64,000 nucleotides of DNA, from the NCBI RefSeq assembly GCF_042186555.1, contig NC_133324.1, positions 129,071,655 through 129,135,654 of the forward strand, written 5' to 3'. Position numbers and translations under genes: made by a program. This document shows, one piece after another, positions 12,601-21,552 of this stretch; position 1 is the first letter of the stretch, and each line of letters begins with the position of its first letter. The DNA comes from Aquarana catesbeiana. Its lineage: Eukaryota > Chordata > Amphibia > Anura > Ranidae. The notes under the pieces are model-generated. The model searched no databases. It was not told the origin of the DNA and was given only the letters and a program-made list of their open reading frames with translations.

Positions 12601-15600
12601 TGCGGGCATCTCCCGCTGTGTGTCTCCGAGCTGAGTGTGAAATCTTTGGCCGCGCTGTGAGAAAAGTCCCGCCCTCCTCCTAGATCAGCTCGTGTGATAG
12701 ACGCAGCGTTCTGTCTATCACACGAGCTGATCTAGGAGGAGGGCGGGACTTTTCTCACAGCGTGGCCAAAGTTTTCACACTCAGCTCCGAGACACACAGC
12801 GGGAGATGCCCGCAGACTGTGTAATACAGGCACTGACTACAGTGAGGCTGCGATTATGGGCACGGTGAGGCTGCATTATGGGCACGGTGAGACTGCATTA
12901 TAGGTACGGTGAGACTGCATTATGGGCATGGTGAGGCTGCCATTATAGGCACGGTGAGGCTGCGATTATAGGCACAGCAAGGCTGTGATTATGGGCACGG
13001 CGAGACAGCATTATGGGCACGGTGAGGCTGCGATTATGGGCACGGTGAGACTGCATTATGGGCACAGTGAGGCTGTGATTATGGGCACAGTAAGGCAGAG
13101 ATTATGGGCGCGATGAGGATGAGTTTATGACGTGTGACGTCCTAGCCATGCCCCGCTATGTCTGGCTTTGGCCGTTGCCATAGCAACGGTGCTAAATCAG
13201 CTAAAAAAAGTTGGATCTGTATGTGCGTTATAATAAATCAAAATTAGTCGATTAATCGATTTTAAAAAAATCGATTAATCAAACATGAAAATTTTAATCA
13301 GTAACAGCACACACAGTATATTATAATTTATATTCATCCTGCTCAGGTCTAATACAGTCTCTGTGAAATGGAAATAAAAGGGAGCCACACCTGCATGGCC
13401 GCATTAAAAACGTGCTGCTGATAGCAGACGCATGGAGCGCCATTAATTCTTAACCACACTGTACTGAACCACACTATAAAATGCAGCCACAGGAAATCCG
13501 CATACGTATGAACCTAGACTTATGTGATTTCTCTGCATCTGTATTTGTGTGGGCACAGCAGCATCTCACAAAAACTAAGAAATACAGTTTGTGTGTATGG
13601 GTTTTGTTTTGTATTGTCAGTGAGTTGTACTAATCCTACATTTTATATTTTGGCTAGATGAACTGTGACACAAACCCACTTGAGGCTGGGTTACAATATT
13701 TTATAAAGTTAAACAAGGTAAGTGAAAAAAAAAGTTCTTGTGCTACTGCTAATAACAATTTTAAAAATATGCGGGTGCAGCATGTCTGCCAAGTAGTGTC
13801 AAACCGTGTGTACCACACTGCCACCTTGTGGCTGCTTCATTAAGTAAAGAACAGAAAAAGTGCAACGCCAATAGTCTTTTGCGCATAGTGACCATCCAGG
13901 ATTCTTACATTTTTAAGCATTAAAAAGGGTGAAGCAGGTTGTTTGTTACTGACAATTCCCTTGCTCATTGTCTGCAGTGCTGATCCCTCCCCCTTTCTCT
14001 AACAGCAGAGGAGGAAGAGAGATTGTAATACTTGTGAATGAGAAAAGAATGAATGGATCAGCAGCTGCAGATTCATTTAGTCTGTTTCACTGATACAGTG
14101 ATACACTGATACCTTTCCTGCCCCCTCCTCTCCTACACACTTTATGCAAACTCTAGTAATCTGGATTATAACCCCTCACCCCCGAATCCTGCACAGATGA
14201 ACATTAATCCCTTCATCTCCATCCTGCCACTGTATGTGACCTGAACATTAACTCCTTACCATTACCAAGCTGTGTGTTTAACCCTCTCAATACCAGCATC
14301 CAAAAAATAGTGTCAAACATGAGATCACCTTTGTGGTGTATGCTTTCTAAAAGGGCAATTTTGGGGGTTCTTGTACTGTCCTGATATATTTTTTTTTTAA
14401 CTGAAACTGAAGGAAACTGCTTTTTTTAGAGTTGGTCTCTTTAAATTTTTGCCGTAAATAATGAAAAAAAAAAAAAAAAAAAACAGTGGTGATTAAACAT
14501 CAATTCATTTGGGTACAGTGTTGTATGACCGAGTAATTGAAGCAGTCTCGAGGAGACTGGAGAGAAATTGGCGCCGATCCGGCTTGACTGTACATTATCA
14601 GGCATGGAAAGACTATTTGTGTGTCTATAAGGGTAAAATTGAGACTGCTAGATCAAACTTTTTCTCCCATGCTATTGAAAAAAATCTTAGCAACCCTAGA
14701 CAACTCTTCTGCACCATTGACAGATTATTAAAACCTCACAGTCCCTCCACACCACCTGCTTCAACACATTCCTAGATTTTTTCTCCTCAGAAATTGACAA
14801 ACTAAGACACCTTATTCTTACCACACCACATGTTTTATTCACATCACTTGCTAGTTTTACTGGCTCTTCTCTCTCCCACTTCTCTCTACTTGACTCGGCA
14901 TCTCTAACTAAATTGGTCTCTAATATGAAATCCTCCACCTGCATACTTGACCCCATTCCCACCCATTTATTTAAATCCTGTTTTAGTTCTCTATGCCCCA
15001 TTATTCTCAATATCATAAATTACTCCTTTTGCACCAGTTTTGTATCAACAGTCCTCAAAACTGCCGCCATCACCCCAATACCAAAAAAAACAACATGGCT
15101 CTGGACAATTTAAACAATTTTCGCTCAATATCTAACTTTCCTTCCCTTGCCATGATCCTCGAGCAGGCTGTGATATCTCCATACATAATCACCTGACTTT
15201 AAATAATCTATTTGAACCCCTCCAATCAGTTTCTTTGGCAACTGCACAGCTCAGAAACCATCTTGGTCAAAGTCAACGACCTTCTGTTGGCTTCTGATTC
15301 TGGGTTACTAACTATTCTTATTCTATCAGATCTTAGTTCTGCCTTTGATACTGTAGACCACAATCTTTTAATCTCTCACATTGAAACCATATTTGGAGTC
15401 TCATGCCGCGTACACACGAGCGGACTTTTACGGCAGACTTTGCCCGGTGGACTTTTCAATGTACTTTACGACGGACTTTCTGAATGAACGGACTTGCCTA
15501 CACACAATCCACCAAAGTCCGTCGAATTGGGAATAGAATAAGGAAGTTCATAGCCAGTAGCCAATAGCTGCCCTAGTGTGGCTTTTTGTCCGTCGAACTA

Positions 15601-18600
15601 GCATACAGACGAGCGGACTTTTCGACCGGACTCGATTTCGACGGATTGATTTAAAACATGTTTCAAATCTAAGTCCGTACAACTTTTGAAAACACAAAGT
15701 CACACACGATCGAATTGTCCGACGAAATCCCGTCCGCCGGGAAAAGTCTGCCGTAAAGTCCGCTCATGTGTACGCGGCATCAGAATTGGCTCTGAAATGG
15801 ATTAAGTCATATCTGACTGATCGCTGTCACTTTGTTTCTCTTGGATTCCAGTCTGAAGTAGGTTCAGTCAAGTGCTGTGTTCCTCAGGGTTCCATTGGCA
15901 CCCCCCATCAATTACGTAAGGCCAGTCTTAATAGCTTATCTACAGATGGCACTGTACTTGAGCTTCAGTCTAAATTGAAAAATCACATGTACAAAATGTT
16001 GTCAGATCATCTTTTTTCCACTTGAGAAACATTGCTTGGCTCCGTACTATGCTATCATACACTGTAGCTGAAAAGCTGATCCATACATTTGTGTTCTCCC
16101 GACTTGACTTGAATGACCCCTTCCCTGCCAGTGTCATTTACACAGTGACAGTGCATTTTTTTTAGCACTGATCACTGTATTAGTGTCACTGGTCCCCAAA
16201 AAGTGTCACTTAGTGTCCAATTTGTCAATGTCGCAGTCCCGCTAAAAGTTGCTGATTGCTGCCATTACTAGTAAAAATAGAAATGCCAAAAACAGAAAAA
16301 ATGTTTTTTTTTTTCAAAATTGCCAGTCTTTTTTTGTTTATAGCGCATAAAATAAGAACCGCAGAGGTGATCAAATACCACCAAAAGAAAGCTCCATTTG
16401 TAGGAAAAAAAGGACATACATTTTGTTTGGGTACAGCGTCGCACGACCGCGAAATTGTCAGTTAAAGCAACGCAGTGCCGTATCACAAGAAATGGCCTGA
16501 AGGGGGTGAAACCTTCCGGGGCTGAAGTGGTTAAAGGCACTATATATAATAACGTTTATTATTATTATTAATAATAATTGTCAGTCAACCTGTCAGAGCA
16601 CTGAAAACTGAAAAATAAAATGAAGGTAATGAAGGGGTATTACAGGCTGGTACTCAAGCAAATCTTATAATATATTGTAAGTATATGATTTGTAATCAAA
16701 CAATGGGGGTTATTTACGAAAGGCAAATCCACTTTGCGCTACAAGTGAACTTGGAAGTGCAGTCACTGTAGATCTGAGGGGAAGATCTGAAATGAGGGGA
16801 ATCTCTGCTGATTTTATCATCCAATCATGTTCAAGCTAAAATGTTTTTTTTAATTTTCCTTGCAAGTCCCCCTTAGATCTACAGGGACTGAATTTCCAAG
16901 TGTTCTTGCTGTGCACTTGTAGTGCAAAGTGGATTTGCCTTTCGTAAATAACCCCCACTATGTCTAAGCCTCATTGTGGCTCTGAATACTTTAGCGGTGC
17001 TGACACAGTAACGGGAAAATTACATTTATAATGTTGTTTTGACGTTTGTATGGCTTCTAGCAGTAAAGACGTTCATGTATGTAAATCTCTGCCAGACGGC
17101 CATGATGCTACACACCATAGTCATTTATCATCATTCCTTTCCTGTGATTTCAGCAAGCCGACTTCATTGGCAAGCAGGCGCTGCAGCAAATTAAGGAAAA
17201 GGGGTTTCGGAGGAAGCTGGTGTATCTCACCTTGGAAACAGATAATGTTGATCCTGAGGGAAATGAAAGCATCTGGCACAATGGGAAGGTGAGAAGAGTT
17301 TAATCATTAGAAGTGGATTGGAAATCTTTTCCTGCCACAGCGAGGAAACCTGAACTGAGAGCAGGATGAGCAGTCGCAGCAATTTATCGTATTACATGGC
17401 AGCTATATGTTAAAGTACAAAACAATTATTAGTATATCCATTCTCATATTGAATGCTACGCAGTACAAATGAGAGTTTGTATTTCACCGCAAGTTTGGCG
17501 AACATCTTAAAATTTTGTTAAAATTCTATTGATGAAATGTAGTAAATGGAGAAAGCAACTTTAAAGTGGTTTCTGGTGGTTTTTAAAGCCCAGGAATTTG
17601 ACAAAATCGACCCTTAACGTGCCTCCCCACCCTCAATGCAAGGGTTAATGACTCATTCAGTCTGGGGGTGTGGGGATCAGGTATAATACTAACCTTACTC
17701 CTCCTCCAGCAGGGTCCCTCCAATGGTGCAACTGGCCCCGCGTTCTCCCCTCTAAGGCACTCCTGTCTCCTCCATGTGCATGGTTGAAGCAGAACTAAAG
17801 GCACTTTTCTTAGCTCCTCTCTAATGGTCAGAGTCCCTCACTGGCATCGACATCTTCTCCCTGGGTGCCAGTCTTTGGGCATCTCTGCTACAGGAGTGAG
17901 ACACACAGGGACCAAGGCAAGGATGTAAGATAAGCTGCACATGCGTAGCTCAGTTTATATGCCATAGAAACCTGCAAGTGGGCAGGTAGGTGTATTTTAT
18001 TAGAGAAGAGACTTTGCATGTCTCTTTTGCAATAGAAGCCTGCCTGCTCACACTCTGTTGTAAAATTCATACAGTTCCCCTTTAATAGCCTTGCATTGTA
18101 TATGATGATGGTGAGGGACTGCAAACAAAGGGAAAGAACCATCATGCTCGAGCTTGCTGGAGCGGGGGTAGGGTAAGTAATGCAGCCTCTTCAGTTCCCC
18201 CTAGACCTAATGAGCATTTAACCCTTGACATGTGGGGGACCCTACTGCAAAGGTAGATTTTCTCCAATTCCTGGAGTTGGGATTTAAGAGTGCAGTGAGC
18301 TTTAAAAGGTTAGATCACATTTACTAAAAAAAACAGCCTATCCAGGTAAGGGTCACCTACAGATAAAAACAAACTGCAGCTTTGACTAAATTGGCATAAA
18401 ATATCCTTGCTATAGATGTAGGCCATTTACATACCTCGGAAGACTGGCTCAAAAACACCCAGAGATGGCATCATCCTGTCCTGACTTGTAGCTAGGATGT
18501 TGCTAAGACACTCCCAGCCATTACTGCTCATCCCCAATCATATAGGAGCAAGCTCTCAAACCCCCACCCGTGTGTGATCCACTATTTTCTCCATAGCAGA

Positions 18601-21552
18601 ATCGCTGAGCTCTGAGCTTCAGTATTATGACAGGGAAGAAAGCACATGGTCTGAATCAGCTGTGAGTGTCTCAGCAATGTCCTAACAATAAGGCAGGGCA
18701 GGATGATGCCATCTCTGGGGGTTTTTCAGCAAGGCTTCAGGAGATAAAGGTGAACTAGCCCTTTAAATGTCTTTGGAGGCTTAGGGAAGCTGTCCGAAAC
18801 CTGTTGTGCCAGAAAAACAGCCCTCATTGCAATAAATAAACAAAACATTAAATAAACTAAACTATCCAACCCCCCCCCCCACACACACACACACACCCTC
18901 TGGGGCCCCTTTCACATGACCGTTCTGATCAGGTCCAGCTGTCAGTTTTTGGGCAGTAAATTCAACCCTATGGACCAGCAGGTATAAACTGACTTGTGTC
19001 TATTTACACTTGCTTACTTCCGATCAGATCCGGTCCACTAAAAACCAACGGAAGAGGATCAATTCTCCTCCATGCAGATGGATAAGATCGGAGGGCAGTC
19101 AAGTGTAAATGGACAGCGGAGTCCGTTTACTCCTGGCTGCCCACAGAGCTGTGCCTGTGACCACTCTGCAGAAACTGAGCAGACACGGACCTTTCATTCA
19201 CCCGCTCTGCTGTGATCAGTAACAGTATCATATCTCAACAATTAACCTAGTCCAGAATGTAGATGCTGACCATGGATGATAACTGAGAAAAGATGTATCC
19301 ATCCTCTGGAAGAGGATGGCATTGTAAAGGAAGTAAGTACTGTGATCTCTGCTAGAGGTAATAAATACCTAGATGGGTCACACTTACACATTACTTAGCA
19401 TTCTGCTCCTATAATGAAAAAGAAAATCCGATCCACTTTAAATTATTATATTTATGTTTCTGCATACACAGTATATGCTCAGACGATAGCACTACACTAT
19501 TTTGATGATAGTATATACAGTATATGCTCGGACGATAGCACTATTTTGACGATAGTATATACAGTATATGCTCGGACGATAGGACTATTTTGACGATAGT
19601 ATATACAGTATATGCTTAGAGGATAGCACTATTTTGTTGGCATTTTGAAGAAATACGCAGCTAATAGGAAGCATTCTGGTCAGTGGAACATTAACAGATT
19701 AAGGTCACTGGAAAAATCCATATAGCAGTGAATCACAGTCAGATGACAGAATTATGATTTATCCACGTGGAGCTGTTGGTAGCTTCTATAAAGATAATAA
19801 AACTAGCTCCAATGACAGTTTTATGGTGGAGGTTCATGTACCTACAGTAATTCAGACAACAATTTGCCCCGGTGTTGGTAACATTACTGACATGCGGCAA
19901 ATTCAGGTCGTTCTTACTGCCGCCACTACAAGAATCCATCATTGTGGCAGCGACAAATTCTTAAAGAATTACCGCCTGTTCTCCAAATAGGTGGGCCTGG
20001 AGGTTGCCCAATCCTCCTTAAAGGCACAGACACCCAGCACATAGCACAATGGCAGTAAAGTGTCCAGTAACAGTACACCAGCAAAAAACAAATGGCCCCT
20101 GCCCCCACCTATGGCCTTCACAGCAAGGAGCACATGCAAGAGAAAACCTGCAACACACGCAAGACACCTTTGCTGCCATTGTGCTATGTGCTGGGTGTCC
20201 AGTGTGCCCCTGTGCCTTTTAAGGAGGACTGGGCTACCTCCAGGCCCACCTGCCCACCTCTTACATGTTCCAAGGCAGGGACACAGAAAAATAGTAAAAA
20301 AACTAGTATTTCCAGAACACGATATATACCAGTAATTTCATTTAGATATTTTAGTTAAAATATTAGTAATTTTTATGAAAATATATTTTTTTTACATTTT
20401 TGAGCATTTCTCAGCTTACAGAGCAGAATGTCTTTATGGAAACGTGTACACTTACCTATGGTGAGGGAGCTCTGGTCCGGTCACATGATCACCCCAGAGG
20501 CCATCTTCAGGGGAGAGGAGAGTTCACCAACAATGGCTGAAATGCCTGGCTGGTGACGTCAGCCATAAGCTTGCTATGGGGCGTCCATAGTTGGCTGTCC
20601 CTCCTCTCCCCCGAAGCCACCTTTGGGAGCCAATAACGTTACTGGACCAGAGCGCCCTCAGAATAGGTAAGTGTACACATCTTCGTATCACACTGTAGTA
20701 AGAATAAGAGCTAGAATGGTGGTGTAAGGCGGTTTAAGCATAGTTAGGAAAAACCTGGATATCCACTTTAATTTGGCCTGGGCAGCTTGACATCAATGAT
20801 CTCTGGCTATGAAAGGGTTAATGTGTATCTTTAGGCCTTGTAGTTTCATATAAATGAGTCAATTTACTTTGTTTGGAGATTTATATTTGAATGGCAGGAA
20901 AAAAATGCTAAATTATTTACTACACATTATTCTCTAACATAAATTGTGTTTAACCTAGTTGAACAAAGTGCAGTGTGACAGGCAAAGGTTGAATCACAGA
21001 ACTAACACCAATGTGACACATCTGTTGAGCTCTGGTAAATGTGGTTCATACTGTAGAACCAACTACTAGAGAAGGATGATTCATTGGTAAGGTAATTAAA
21101 GATGATTACCTGCCTTTAGATTTACAAGTAAGGGCAGTCTAGAAACTTCAATAGGTGCATAAGAGGACCAAGGGATCAAAGCCAGTCCATGATCAGATGA
21201 AGACTAGAGTGAAAACTGAGTAACATTCATCAAATGCTTTTTGTATTAACTTCCTGTTGTACTATTTTTCTGATTACAGTTAAGGGTTCCTCAAGCATGG
21301 CTTTAATTGTATAAATAAATTCTTATTTTTCAGGTTGTTGGTAACACTACATCAGGGACCTACAGCTACAGCTCCAACAAAAGCTTGGCTTTTGCCTATG
21401 TGCCTACAGAGCTCAGTACAGAAGGACAGAAACTCGAGGTGGAACTTCTAGGAAAGCATTACCCTGCCACAATAGTCCAGGAGCCCCTCGTGTTCACCGA
21501 GCCAACCAGGAACCGCATGCAGAAAAAAAGTGGCAGTACTAAAACTAAATGA
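449..21552 (+). CDS. DMGDH: Dimethylglycine dehydrogenase, mitochondrial: last ten coding exons (gene-level entry)
   Basis: This flavoenzyme of the mitochondrial matrix oxidatively demethylates N,N-dimethylglycine to sarcosine in choline and betaine catabolism, passing the one-carbon unit to tetrahydrofolate and electrons to ETF. The coding parts are 449-647, 1342-1511, 3973-4126, 5331-5496, 9992-10122, 11313-11530, 11606-11763, 13658-13717, 17154-17288 and 21334-21552. Joined, they stay in frame for 535 codons plus TGA, roughly residue 330 to the end of a protein of about 865 residues. They cover the end of the FAD-dependent DAO domain, the FAO_M linker, and the GcvT-like folate-binding domain with its C-terminal barrel. 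Tell-tale strings are YGVIHAGGIGKFLSDWIL, YGKWTTTQYT, FHAGWEQPHWFYKPG, DLTPFGKF, SYTGELGWELYHRR and the TEPTRNRMQKK tail. The N-terminal part, with the flavinylated His and transit peptide, is outside the window. Sarcosine dehydrogenase is the nearest paralogue, but the FHAGWEQPHWF and C-terminal strings fit DMGDH. I see no stop or frameshift. Confidence 0.96.
648..1341 (+). other. DMGDH intron; homopolymer C tract only
   Basis: A run of about 14 C lies near 739-752. Otherwise nothing is recognisable until the polypyrimidine tract at 1320-1340. Confidence 0.6.
1342..1511 (+). CDS. DMGDH: DMGDH coding exon (end of DAO domain, start of FAO_M)
   Basis: A pyrimidine tract and TTTTCAG precede it. 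The donor GTACAA after ATTG is a weak splice site, but the frame demands it: the last G joins TT of the next exon to give Val. It reads GGYGVIHAGGIGKF, DWILDGEPPFDLIELDPNR and YGKWTTTQYT. The HAGG loop closes the FAD domain. Confidence 0.94.
2072..2186 (-). mobile_element. Very short 5'-truncated LINE-type insertion with 14-bp target duplication
   Basis: The 14-base string CATTCATATGTTTT occurs at 2072-2085 and again at 2173-2186. The 87 bases between read, on the - strand, as a short 3' tail ending in A-rich sequence (poly-T on the + strand), with a poly-G/C run at the other end. This is the signature of target-primed reverse transcription of a drastically truncated LINE. Family (L1/Tx1 type) is inferred. 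Confidence 0.75.
2500..3870 (-). mobile_element. Broken L1/Tx1-type LINE ORF2 (reverse transcriptase), split by a palindromic insertion
   Basis: On the - strand, 3862 to about 3735 reads FQPISLLSVDLKVLNNLL, the L1 reverse transcriptase PISLLNVDLKI motif. Further on, 2875-2640 reads MRQGCPLPLIVFILALELLA and ISLSADNTLLTL, the RQGCPLSPLLF and FADD motifs, with FADD decayed to SADN. Motif order is right for one LINE. The piece between (about 2930-3735) holds an unrelated inverted repeat. Clearly a dead copy. Confidence 0.75.
3110..3575. repeat. Nested palindromes inside the L1 remnant
   Basis: Arm 3110-3281 is the reverse complement of 3432-3574, with indels (both contain the CAACGGATTTATTACCCAGT string in opposite orientation). 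Between them a second palindrome pairs 3338-3360 with 3409-3431 (CATGGATATCCCATCAAA and its complement). It may be a foldback DNA transposon or a palindromic rearrangement. Confidence 0.7.
3973..4126 (+). CDS. DMGDH: DMGDH coding exon (FAO_M linker)
   Basis: Acceptor TTTTTAG ends at 3972; the donor GTAAGT starts at 4127. It reads VGYPKEERFAGRPTERM, then CSMGFHAGWEQPHWFYKPG and NDTGYK, in the FAO_M domain that bridges the flavin and folate halves. It leaves in phase 2. Confidence 0.95.
4127..5330 (+). other. DMGDH intron with a Penelope-like fragment near 4230-4460
   Basis: 4254-4280 contains a short stem and GAAACGCGTC, the 3' half of a hammerhead-like motif, followed by AATAAAGATGAAGA. From 4500 to 5330 the sequence is A/T-rich and I recognise nothing. 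Confidence 0.4.
5331..5496 (+). CDS. DMGDH: DMGDH coding exon (start of GcvT-like folate domain)
   Basis: Acceptor CTTCTAATAG ends at 5330; the donor GTATGT starts at 5497. It reads PSFRRTNWFEPVRQEYRQVM, then GVIDLTPFGKFTVKGKDA and LLDHLLANIIPK. DLTPFGKF is the usual opening of a GcvT/aminomethyltransferase fold. It ends in phase 0. Confidence 0.95.
5588..7127. mobile_element. Non-autonomous hAT element with an internal minisatellite
   Basis: Terminal inverted repeats CAGGGGCGGACTGAC (5588-5602) and GTCAGTCCGCCCCTG (7113-7127) are perfect over 15 bases. Flanking octamers are GCTAGTAT (5580-5587) and GCTGGTAT (7128-7135), seven of eight matching, the hAT target-site length. No transposase remains; most of the interior is the C-rich tandem array. 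Confidence 0.85.
5985..7020. repeat. C-rich minisatellite (about 25-30-base unit) with a 201-base higher-order duplication
   Basis: Units resemble CCCCCTGTGTCCTCCACCCA followed by CAGTGT or CGGTGT, varying in length. A block starting near 6107 recurs with a 201-base offset (CCCAAGGTGTCCCC at 6121 and 6322). Long open frames on both strands here are repeat artefacts. Confidence 0.9.
7476..9538 (+). mobile_element. 5'-truncated L1/Tx1-type LINE with perfect 15-bp target duplication
   Basis: AATACGTAAAGAGTA occurs at 7461-7475 and 9539-9553. Between them, + strand frames read as an L1 ORF2 C-terminus: SLPYLGVQLTSS, FGRVNSIKMTFWPRLLYY, FVWSNKRPRIQK, MGGLGLPNLQAYF, then the cysteine motif CFGRCGQLGTMHHIWWQCP near 8680-8740. 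Frame breaks at about 8004, 8508 and 8938 show it is dead. A pyrimidine-rich 3' UTR follows and it ends in CAATAAAAAATATTG. Confidence 0.9.
9554..9991 (+). other. DMGDH intron; nothing recognised
   Basis: Unique-looking intronic sequence up to the acceptor of the exon at 9992. Confidence 0.5.
9992..10122 (+). CDS. DMGDH: DMGDH coding exon (GcvT-like domain)
   Basis: Acceptor GTATACAG ends at 9991; the donor GTGTGT starts at 10123. It reads VGFTNISHMLTPRGRV, then YAELTVSHLSPGEFLLITG and SGSELHDLR. It leaves in phase 2; the first base of the next exon completes Arg. Confidence 0.94.
10123..11312 (+). other. DMGDH intron; no clear element
   Basis: A weak direct similarity links 10946-10970 and 11086-11105 (CACAGATGTG plus flank). 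A run of G lies at 11210-11219. No coding sequence seen. Confidence 0.45.
11313..11530 (+). CDS. DMGDH: DMGDH coding exon (GcvT-like domain)
   Basis: Acceptor TGCTTGCAG ends at 11312; the donor GTGAGG starts at 11531. It reads WIEEVATQGQYSVEVTNVT, then DEVGVLGVAGPLSRKVLQ and IPVTAIRISYTG. The following intron is only 75 bases (11531-11605), the smallest in the window. Confidence 0.95.
11606..11763 (+). CDS. DMGDH: DMGDH coding exon (GcvT-like domain)
   Basis: Acceptor CTCCTAG ends at 11605; the donor GTAAGG starts at 11764. It completes the SYTGELGWELY signature typical of GcvT folds, then reads IDNFGTYAMNALRLEKAFR and AWGAE. It ends in phase 0. Confidence 0.95.
11845..12242. mobile_element. 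Right end of a TTAA-target (piggyBac-type) element
   Basis: From TTTGTAGACGCAATAAC through GCGCAAAAAATAAACAC to CCGGGGCTGAAGTGG it matches the right end of the 5-kb element ending at 62888. TTAA follows at 12243-12246. The left end is missing. Confidence 0.65.
12438..13306. mobile_element. hAT-like foldback element with a 109-bp hairpin and tandem array
   Basis: It starts TAGGGCTACAGAAATTAACG, close to the well-known GGGCTGCAACTAACGATTA hAT end, and finishes with a degenerate complementary end near 13306. Arms 12594-12702 and 12713-12822 form an almost perfect hairpin with a ten-base loop. At 12838-13120 a 22-23-base unit (GATTATGGGCACGGTGAGGC) is repeated about a dozen times. No clean target duplication found. 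Confidence 0.65.
13307..14499 (+). other. DMGDH intron between repeats
   Basis: Contains the 60-base exon at 13658-13717. The remainder shows nothing certain; 14310-14400 weakly resembles the interior of the TTAA-target element (TGGTGTATGCTTTC, GGGGGTTCTTGTACTG). Confidence 0.4.
13658..13717 (+). CDS. DMGDH: DMGDH short coding exon (60 bases)
   Basis: Acceptor TTTGGCTAG ends at 13657; the donor GTAAGT starts at 13718. Exactly 20 codons, MNCDTNPLEAG followed by LQYFIKLNK, in phase 0 on both sides. The Met is internal, not a start. Confidence 0.92.
14500..16112 (+). mobile_element. L2/CR1-group LINE reverse transcriptase remnant, split by a MITE
   Basis: + strand frames read NLNNFRSISNFPSLAMILEQ, LLASDSGLLTILILSDLSSA, FDTVDHNLLISHIET, then past the inserted element LALKWIKSYLTDRCHFVSLG, VKCCVPQGSIG and finally HLRNIAWLRTMLSYTVAEKL. 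These are reverse transcriptase domains of the L2/Rex/CR1 kind. Several frameshifts and internal deletions; not functional. Confidence 0.8.
15404..15779. mobile_element. PIF/Harbinger-like MITE inside the L2 LINE
   Basis: TGCCGCGTACACACGAGCGG at the left pairs with CCGCTCATGTGTACGCGGCA at the right. TCA flanks both sides (15401-15403 and 15780-15782). It interrupts the reverse transcriptase frame of the surrounding LINE. It shares its termini with the elements at 34849, 49770 and 53963. Confidence 0.8.
16117..16530. mobile_element. Short TTAA-target (piggyBac-type) MITE
   Basis: It begins CCCCTTCCCTGCCAGTGTC and ends CCGGGGCTGAAGTGG, followed by TTAA at 16531-16534. The right 250 bases match the ends at 12242 and 62888 (GCGCATAAAATAAGAACCG, GGGTACAGCGTCGCACGACC). 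Confidence 0.7.
16705..16956. mobile_element. MITE with about 35-bp perfect inverted termini
   Basis: GGGGGTTATTTACGAAAGGC on the left continues as an inverted match of the right end TTTCGTAAATAACCCCC. It has the GGGGTTATTTAC/GGGGTTTACTAA type of end. Target duplication unclear, superfamily uncertain. Confidence 0.75.
17154..17288 (+). CDS. DMGDH: DMGDH coding exon (start of C-terminal barrel)
   Basis: Acceptor GATTTCAG ends at 17153; the donor GTGAGA starts at 17289. It reads QADFIGKQALQQIKEKGF, then RRKLVYLTLETDNVDPEGN and ESIWHNGK, in phase 0. The acceptor is followed by CAAG, so a second AG lies four bases on; the first AG keeps the conserved ADFIGK frame. Confidence 0.94.
17289..18344 (+). 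other. DMGDH intron; possible MITE remnant
   Basis: 17560-18310 opens with TTTAAAGTGGTTTCTGGTGG and closes with GTGCAGTGAGCTTTAAAAGG, a hint of a decayed element. No reading frame or clear inverted repeat. Confidence 0.3.
18345..18765. repeat. Inverted-repeat element in DMGDH intron
   Basis: ACCCAGAGATGGCATCATCC near 18458-18477 is the imperfect complement of GGATGATGCCATCTCTGGGG near 18700-18720, and the similarity extends about 60 bases each side. A palindromic MITE is likely. Confidence 0.6.
18766..19459 (+). other. DMGDH intron: CA microsatellite and MITE fragment
   Basis: A C run followed by (CA)n lies at 18869-18896. From 18903, GGGGCCCCTTTCACATGACC looks like one end of a Harbinger-like MITE; the other end is not found. 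Confidence 0.35.
19462..19640. repeat. Tandem repeat, about 45-50-base unit, four copies
   Basis: ACAGTATATGCTCGGACGAT followed by AGCACTATTTTGACG and ATAGTATAT recurs with small changes near 19468, 19517, 19560 and 19604. Confidence 0.8.
19988..20254. mobile_element. Palindromic MITE
   Basis: GTGGGCCTGGAGGTTGCCC on the left (19991 on) through CACATAGCACAATGGCAG near 20056 is complementary to 20173-20253, which ends CTACCTCCAGGCCCACC. The arms are 65-80 bases. Confidence 0.7.
20446..20679. mobile_element. Palindromic MITE with 16-bp perfect ends
   Basis: GTGTACACTTACCTAT near 20445-20460 pairs exactly with ATAGGTAAGTGTACAC near 20664-20679. Inner arms (GGGAGCTCTGGTCC / GGACCAGAGCGCCC) also pair. 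Confidence 0.7.
20680..21333 (+). other. DMGDH last intron, 3' part; nothing recognised
   Basis: Ordinary A/T-rich intronic sequence up to the acceptor before 21334. Confidence 0.5.
21334..21552 (+). CDS. DMGDH: DMGDH terminal coding exon with stop codon
   Basis: Acceptor TATTTTTCAG ends at 21333. It reads VVGNTTSGTYSYSSNKSLAF, then AYVPTELSTEGQ, VELLGKHYPATIVQEPL and TEPTRNRMQKKSGS, and ends with TGA at 21550-21552. This is the GcvT C-terminal barrel and the conserved basic tail. Confidence 0.95.
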   Translation, partial: VVGNTTSGTYSYSSNKSLAFAYVPTELSTEGQKLEVELLGKHYPATIVQEPLVFTEPTRNRMQKKSGSTKTK

